NCBI GenBank assembly: GCA_002350065.1
Contig: DEDQ01000016.1
Coordinates: 1-10,346 of the forward strand
Reading direction: 5' to 3'
DNA length: 10,346 bases
Source of the DNA: Ruminococcus flavefaciens
GTDB lineage: Bacteria > Bacillota > Clostridia > Oscillospirales > Ruminococcaceae
Positions within the stretch are counted from its first letter, which is position 1. Every line of letters starts with the position of its first letter. Positions 7,120-10,346 of the stretch are shown in pieces. The notes under the pieces are model-generated. The model searched no databases and was not told the DNA's origin. It saw only the letters and a program-made list of their open reading frames with translations. A program made the translations under genes and the position numbers.

Positions 7120-7134
7120 CCTTTTCATATTATA

Positions 7135-7512
7135 TCATTCGGCAACAGGCTCAACAACGGGAGAATTCTTAGCATTCCTGCGAACGCTGTCGATGCCGTT
7201 TTTAGCGCTGTCCTTCTTGACGTAGCCCTCGCTCACGGCGAGGATATTGCCCTCGGCGTCCTTGAAGCGGAAGCGGAACTCTCCGGCTTTGTCGGAGTAG
7301 AGCTCGAACTTGGCGCCCTTGAGCTCCTCAGCGCCGGCAGTCTGGTCCTCGATGCCTGCATCGGGAGCAGAGCCCGCAACAGCCGCGATAGCGGCTTTAA
7401 CGCCGGTGATATCGGGGTAGAGCTTGCTGCTTGCAGCGACTATCTCGCCGTTTCCCGCTTTAAGACTGAAACTGAAGCCCTTACCGGACTCCTTGATGAC
7501 AAATTTTCCCAT
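7135..7512 (-). CDS. DUF1508 / YegP-like protein with two repeats
   Basis: The 125-residue product contains two copies of the short beta-rich YegP/UPF0339 repeat. The first, residues about 1-45, is MGKFVIKESGKGFSFSLKAGNGEIVAASSKLY. The second is about 67-114 and carries the better signature: KFELYSDKAGEFRFRFKDAEG, then ILAVSEGYVKKDSAKNGIDSV. A Gly/Ala/Pro-rich linker with AGAEELKG joins them, and the C-terminus is a short tail ending VVEPVAE. There is no signal peptide or membrane segment, so it is probably cytoplasmic. The biochemical role of the family is not established. GAAAGGTG lies 10 bp before ATG 7512. The gene is monocistronic, with its own consensus promoter and terminator, which suggests strong independent expression. 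Confidence 0.85.
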   Translation of the reverse strand: MGKFVIKESGKGFSFSLKAGNGEIVAASSKLYPDITGVKAAIAAVAGSAPDAGIEDQTAGAEELKGAKFELYSDKAGEFRFRFKDAEGNILAVSEGYVKKDSAKNGIDSVRRNAKNSPVVEPVAE

Positions 7513-7536
7513 GTTGATTCAACACCTTTCTGAAGT

Positions 7537-7563
7537 AGTCATAATTATGATGTAATTATGACT
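7537..7563 (-). promoter_or_regulatory. Operator-like perfect dyad at the DUF1508 transcription start
   Basis: AGTCATAATTA (7537-7547) is repeated as an exact inverted copy (7553-7563) around 5 bp. It begins 3 bp after the -10 box of the - strand promoter, so it spans the predicted start point. It could be a repressor operator or a 5'-terminal mRNA stem that stabilises the transcript. The AT-rich composition and 27-bp span fit a dimeric regulator site; the binding protein is unknown. Confidence 0.5.
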
Positions 7564-7565
7564 TT

Positions 7566-7594
7566 ATTATACATTTTTATTTTAAAATTGTCAA
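7566..7594 (-). promoter_or_regulatory. Consensus sigma-A promoter of the DUF1508 gene
   Basis: Reading on the - strand, TTGACA (7589-7594), a 17-bp AT-rich spacer (7572-7588) and TATAAT (7566-7571) match the housekeeping consensus exactly. The start is predicted near 7559, about 47 nt before ATG 7512. Confidence 0.85.
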
Positions 7595-7647
7595 GAGGAA
7601 ATTGGTATATTTTACAAATCTGATTAGGAGGTGCTAACTCCAAAAGT

Positions 7648-7676
7648 TTGACATTGATTTGACAATGCGTTATAAT
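7648..7676 (+). promoter_or_regulatory. Consensus sigma-A promoter of the lipase/hydrogenase-maturation block
   Basis: TTGACA (7648-7653), a 17-bp spacer (7654-7670) and TATAAT (7671-7676) match the consensus exactly. TTTGACA occurs twice, at 7647-7653 and 7658-7664, 11 bp apart (one helical turn); only the first copy has correct spacing to the -10. Transcription should begin near 7683. The promoter is divergent to that of the DUF1508 gene, with 53 bp between the two -35 boxes. Confidence 0.85.
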
Positions 7677-7682
7677 ATAGTC

Positions 7683-7819
7683 AGCGGATATCGGGATTTA
7701 TTCCGGCATCGGCACGAAATATCGTTAGTTTTCGGACAGCCGGGCGAAAGCCTTGTTTTCGGAGAACGGCTTAATACAGGCTGAATCTCTATGTCCGCAC
7801 TGCGGACATTTTTGTTTTT
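7683..7819 (+). promoter_or_regulatory. Structured leader RNA with terminator (candidate attenuator or riboswitch)
   Basis: About 135 nt of non-coding leader lie between the promoter and the lipase-like gene. Pairings seen by eye are CGGGA/TTCCG around TTTA near 7692-7705, GGC-GAAA-GCC at 7743-7752, and AGCCG (7738-7742) with CGGCT (7767-7771). CGAAAG (7745-7750) can pair with TTTTCG at 7729-7734 or with TTTTCG at 7756-7761, two mutually exclusive helices. CAGCC (7737-7741) can also pair with GGCTG (7779-7783). GCGGA at 7684-7688 could sequester TCCGC (7794-7798) of the terminator stem and act as an antiterminator. The leader does not match any riboswitch class or T-box that I recognise. Alternatively it is a short free-standing small RNA ending at the terminator. 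Confidence 0.55.
7791..7819 (+). terminator. Intrinsic terminator directly before the lipase-like gene
   Basis: ATGTCCGCA at 7791-7799 and its exact inverted copy at 7801-7809 form an 8-bp stem with a triloop, followed by TTTTGTTTTT to 7819. The AGGAG ribosome binding site of the next gene begins at 7820, so the terminator belongs to that gene's leader and is not the end of an upstream gene on this strand. Confidence 0.85.
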
Positions 7820-7830
7820 AGGAGAAATCT

Positions 7831-8652
7831 ATGCAGAGCTGTAAAACGCGGTATCCGATACTTCTCGTTCACGGAATGGGCTTCCGCGACGGGAAGATTT
7901 GCTACTGGGGACGTATCCCGAAGGTGCTGGAAAAGCACGGCGCAGAGCTGTATTTCGGCGGTCAGGAGGCGAACGCCTCAATTGAGCGCAACGCCGGACT
8001 TCTTGCAGAGCGGCTGAAGGCTGTGCTCGCGGATTCCGGAGCCGAAAAGGTCAACATCATCGCTCACTCGAAGGGCGGCATAGAGGCAAGATACCTCATC
8101 TCGGCGCTTAGAATGGGCGGAAGGATAGCCTCCCTCACGACAATAAGCACGCCGCATAACGGCTCGGCGGCAATGGAGAAGCTGATGAAGCTCCCGCGGC
8201 CGCTTATGAAGCTCATCGGAGCCGGTACGGACGTATTCAAGCGGCTCGGCGGCGACAAAAAGCCGGATACGTACCGTTGCTTCGAGCAGCTCACGCAGAG
8301 CTATATGTCGCGGTTCAACGCGGAAAATCCCGACGTCAGCGGAGTTTTCTGCCGGAGCTGCGCCTTCCTGATGAAGTCGCCGTTCAGCGATATACTGATG
8401 CTTGTGCCGTATCTGGGAGTCAGGCTCCTCAGCGGCAGGAGCGACGGCTTCCTCACTCCTGAGGAGGTGCGTCACGGCGAGCTCCGCGGCACGTTCACGG
8501 GAGCAGGATTCCGCGGTATATCGCACTGCGACGAGGTAGACCTGCGGCGAATGAGAGTGCGTGTGAGATGTCTGGAGACCGGCGAGAGCTTCTCCGACAT
8601 AACGGAGTTTTATGTTAAACTTGTAAATGAACTGAAAGAGCGCGGACTGTAA
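7831..8652 (+). CDS. Lipase-like alpha/beta hydrolase (triacylglycerol lipase family)
   Basis: The 273-residue protein resembles Pseudomonas-type (family I) lipases. It has the oxyanion-hole strand PILLVHGMGF (9-18), YWGRIPKVLEKHGAELYF, and the nucleophile elbow AHSKGGIEARY with S80. The acid is probably D205 in SGRSDGFLTPEE and the base H232 in GISHCDEVDL, where lipases have DHLD. The catalytic triad is therefore complete. There is no signal peptide, unlike the secreted lipases, so it is probably an intracellular esterase or lipase; the substrate is unknown. AGGAG at 7820-7824 lies 6 bp before ATG 7831, right after the leader terminator. The next gene starts 33 bp downstream with no terminator between, so read-through would also express the hydrogenase-associated genes. 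Confidence 0.88.
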   Translation: MQSCKTRYPILLVHGMGFRDGKICYWGRIPKVLEKHGAELYFGGQEANASIERNAGLLAERLKAVLADSGAEKVNIIAHSKGGIEARYLISALRMGGRIASLTTISTPHNGSAAMEKLMKLPRPLMKLIGAGTDVFKRLGGDKKPDTYRCFEQLTQSYMSRFNAENPDVSGVFCRSCAFLMKSPFSDILMLVPYLGVRLLSGRSDGFLTPEEVRHGELRGTFTGAGFRGISHCDEVDLRRMRVRVRCLETGESFSDITEFYVKLVNELKERGL

Positions 8653-8685
8653 CGCTCCGCACTCATAACGGAAAAGAGGCGTAAA

Positions 8686-8934
8686 ATGGAAGAAAAACGC
8701 ATAGCCGTCGCGGCGATAGTTATAGACGAGCAAAGCGCTTCGGTCGAGGTGAACAACGTGCTCCACGATTACAACGACATCATCATCGGGCGCATGGGCA
8801 TACCCTACAAGGAGCGCGGGATATCGCTGATATCGGTCGCTCTGGACGCTACTCCCGACAGGATAAGCAGTCTGACGGGCAGGCTCGGACAGATAGCCGG
8901 AGTTTCGGTCAAAGCCGCTATCTCGAAGAAGTGA
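8686..8934 (+). CDS. TM1266-type iron-only hydrogenase system regulator
   Basis: The 82-residue protein is a clear member of the TM1266 family, small ferredoxin-fold (ACT/NikR C-terminal-like) proteins found beside [FeFe]-hydrogenase maturation genes. Key segments are RIAVAAIVI (5-13), VEVNNVLHDYNDIIIGRMG (20-38), IPYKERGISLISVALDA (39-55) and LGQIAGVSVKAAISKK at the end; the GRMGIPYKERG block is diagnostic. The length is normal. The family is proposed to regulate the hydrogenase system, but it carries no DNA-binding domain of its own and its mechanism is not established. AAAAGAGG at 8672-8679 lies 6 bp before the start. The downstream hydG supports the assignment. Confidence 0.92.
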   Translation: MEEKRIAVAAIVIDEQSASVEVNNVLHDYNDIIIGRMGIPYKERGISLISVALDATPDRISSLTGRLGQIAGVSVKAAISKK

Positions 8935-8946
8935 ACGGAGGGCAAT

Positions 8947-9414
8947 ATGAGAAGAAAAGACAGAGAAATCACCGATATCTCGGCTATTGACACGTTTCTC
9001 ACTGAGGAAAAAATACTGCGTATCGCCTTTTATGATGACGGTGATATTTATATTGTTCCCGTGAATTACGGATTCAGGCGCGAGAGTGGGAAATGTGTTT
9101 TCTACTTTCACGGTGCAAAGGCGGGCAGGAAGTATGAACTTGCCGGGAAATCGCCTTATGTCGGGTTTGAGACAGACGGCAGATTCAAGATGATCGAAGG
9201 CGGAAGTGCCTGCGATTATTCGGCAAATTTTCAAAGTGTAACAGGTACCGGCAGGCTTTCGCTTATAGAAGATACAGAGGCTAAGAGGTCGGCACTTGAC
9301 TGTCTCATGAATCATCAGGCAGGTGAAAAAAACTGGGAGTACACTGAAAAAATGCTGGGTGCAGTTGCAGTTTTCAGGCTTGAAGCTGAAAAATTATCAT
9401 GTAAAGCTAAGTAA
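8947..9414 (+). CDS. Nim-like flavin-binding protein (pyridoxamine 5'-phosphate oxidase fold)
   Basis: The 155-residue product belongs to the split-barrel PNPOx-like family that includes NimA-type nitroimidazole reductases. Characteristic segments are the start MRRKDREITD, then LRIAFYDDGDIYIVPVNYGF at about 24-43, FYFHGAKAGRKYELAGKSPYVGFETD at about 52-77 and ACDYSANFQSVTGTGR at about 88-103. The HGAxxGRK loop is the usual flavin phosphate-binding position. These proteins bind FMN or a related cofactor; many members in anaerobes have unknown physiological substrates, and nitroimidazole resistance cannot be inferred. It sits 12 bp after the TM1266-type gene and 21 bp before hydG, with GGAGGG at 8937-8942 as its ribosome binding site. 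Codons are visibly more A/T-ending (TAT, GAT, TTT) than in the flanking genes, suggesting insertion or different ancestry. Confidence 0.88.
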   Translation: MRRKDREITDISAIDTFLTEEKILRIAFYDDGDIYIVPVNYGFRRESGKCVFYFHGAKAGRKYELAGKSPYVGFETDGRFKMIEGGSACDYSANFQSVTGTGRLSLIEDTEAKRSALDCLMNHQAGEKNWEYTEKMLGAVAVFRLEAEKLSCKAK

Positions 9415-9435
9415 TATTAACTGGAGGTAATATAT

Positions 9436-10346
9436 ATGTATGACGTTAAATCTTTAAAAGCTGAGGAATTCATCAACCACGAGGAAATTCTCGAAACGCT
9501 CGAATATGCCGAGCAGAACAAGCACAACAAGGCTCTCATCGATGAGATACTCGCAAAGGCTAAGCCGAAAAAGACCGGCAGGGGAGTTGAATGTGCAGGA
9601 CTTTCTCACCGCGAGGCAAGTGTGCTTCTCGCGTGTGACCTTCCCGAGATGACCGAGAGGATATACGCTCTCGCCCGCGAGATAAAGGAGGCTTTCTACG
9701 GCGACAGAATAGTAATGTTCGCGCCGCTGTATCTCTCGAATTACTGCGTAAACAAGTGCGTTTACTGTCCGTATCATATGCAGAACAAGGAAATTCCGCG
9801 CAAGAAGCTCACTCAGGACGAGGTGCGTCAGGAGGTCATCGCGCTTCAGGACATGGGTCACAAGCGCCTTGCTATCGAGTCCGGCGAGGACCCTGTCAAC
9901 AATCCTATCGAGTATATCCTCGAATGCATCAACACTATCTACTCTATCAAGCACAAGAACGGAGCTATCCGCCGCGTAAATGTCAACATTGCGGCTACGA
10001 CTGTTGAAAACTACCGCAAGCTCAAGGAAGCCGGCATCGGAACATACATCCTCTTTCAGGAGACCTACCACAAGGACAGCTACGAAGTCCTCCATCCGGC
10101 AGGACCCAAGCACAACTACGCATACCACACCGAGGCTATGGACAGAGCTATGGAGGGCGGCATCGACGATGTAGGTCTCGGAGTTCTCTTCGGTCTCGAC
10201 AAGTACAGATACGAGTTCGCGGGACTTCTCATGCACGCTGAGCACCTCGAAGCCGTTCACGGCGTAGGTCCGCATACTATCAGCGTTCCGCGTCTGAGAA
10301 GAGCCTCCGACATCGACCCCGACGTTTTCGACAACGGCATAGACGA
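9436..10346 (+). CDS. hydG: [FeFe]-hydrogenase maturase HydG, N-terminal part (cut by window end)
   Basis: HydG is a radical SAM tyrosine lyase. It cleaves tyrosine to p-cresol and dehydroglycine and makes the CO and cyanide ligands carried on iron for the hydrogenase H-cluster. The 303 codons present begin MYDVKSLKAEEFINHEEIL after GGAGG at 9423-9427. They contain the radical SAM CX3CX2C motif at C104, C108 and C111 (YCVNKCVYCPYHMQN), ESGEDP at 148-153 and FQETYHKDSYEVLHPAGPKH further on, all typical of HydG rather than HydE or ThiH. The full protein is about 470 residues, so the C-terminal part with the auxiliary iron-sulfur cluster cysteines is outside the window. With the TM1266-type gene upstream this defines a hydrogenase-maturation locus. 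Confidence 0.96.
   Translation, partial: MYDVKSLKAEEFINHEEILETLEYAEQNKHNKALIDEILAKAKPKKTGRGVECAGLSHREASVLLACDLPEMTERIYALAREIKEAFYGDRIVMFAPLYLSNYCVNKCVYCPYHMQNKEIPRKKLTQDEVRQEVIALQDMGHKRLAIESGEDPVNNPIEYILECINTIYSIKHKNGAIRRVNVNIAATTVENYRKLKEAGIGTYILFQETYHKDSYEVLHPAGPKHNYAYHTEAMDRAMEGGIDDVGLGVLFGLDKYRYEFAGLLMHAEHLEAVHGVGPHTISVPRLRRASDIDPDVFDNGID

Noticed and set aside
7621..7645. Possible CIRCE (HrcA) element, because of GGTGCTAA
   Set aside because: Only one half-site resemblance is present; the matching TTAGCACTC half at 9-bp spacing is absent.
7791..7844. 17-codon leader peptide MSALRTFLFLGEIYAEL overlapping the lipase start
   Set aside because: It starts inside the terminator stem, lacks a ribosome binding site and shows no run of regulatory codons.
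1..10346. CRISPR, toxin-antitoxin, phage-defence or transposon content
   Set aside because: No repeat arrays, transposase, integrase or recognisable defence proteins were found in any frame; the genes are mostly core metabolism and maintenance.

Overview
The window looks like a housekeeping and metabolic stretch from a strictly anaerobic gut Firmicute, most likely a Ruminococcus-type member of the Oscillospiraceae. This is inferred from the protein families (RqcH/NFACT, TM1266 regulator, HydG of [FeFe]-hydrogenase maturation, Nim-like flavin protein), strong AGGAG-type ribosome binding sites and consensus sigma-A promoters. Coding GC is moderate to high with C/G-ending codons, while intergenic DNA is AT-rich. 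No rRNA, tRNA, CRISPR array, insertion sequence or recognisable defence system is visible.

Left block (1-5152, all + strand): the 3' end of an RlmA-like rRNA methyltransferase, an NAD-dependent epimerase/dehydratase, an AAC(3)-family acetyltransferase, the ribosome quality-control factor RqcH, a 3-methyladenine DNA glycosylase and an AraC-family regulator are packed with overlaps or gaps of at most 15 bp. After a 69 bp gap comes a 54-residue small protein. The epimerase frame has an in-frame TAA at 1002-1004; beyond it the same frame continues with a typical family C-terminus into the start of the next gene. A perfect 16-bp hairpin at 5160-5198 closes the block and also serves the convergent guaA gene.

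Middle block (5322-7512, - strand): guaA (GMP synthetase) with its own promoter, then a two-repeat DUF1508/YegP-like gene with its own promoter, operator-like dyad and terminator. A GC-rich non-coding patch at about 7011-7070 lies between them and is unexplained.

Right block (7640-10346, + strand): a perfect-consensus promoter drives a roughly 135-nt structured leader that ends in an intrinsic terminator immediately before the ribosome binding site of a cytoplasmic lipase-like alpha/beta hydrolase. The genes that follow closely are a TM1266-type hydrogenase regulator, a Nim-like pyridoxamine-phosphate-oxidase-fold protein and hydG (cut by the window end). If these genes are co-transcribed, the leader terminator could control part of the hydrogenase-maturation locus.

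The observations most worth follow-up are the attenuator-like leader (7683-7819), the nonsense codon in the epimerase, and the dyad at the DUF1508 promoter. The rest is ordinary core-genome content.
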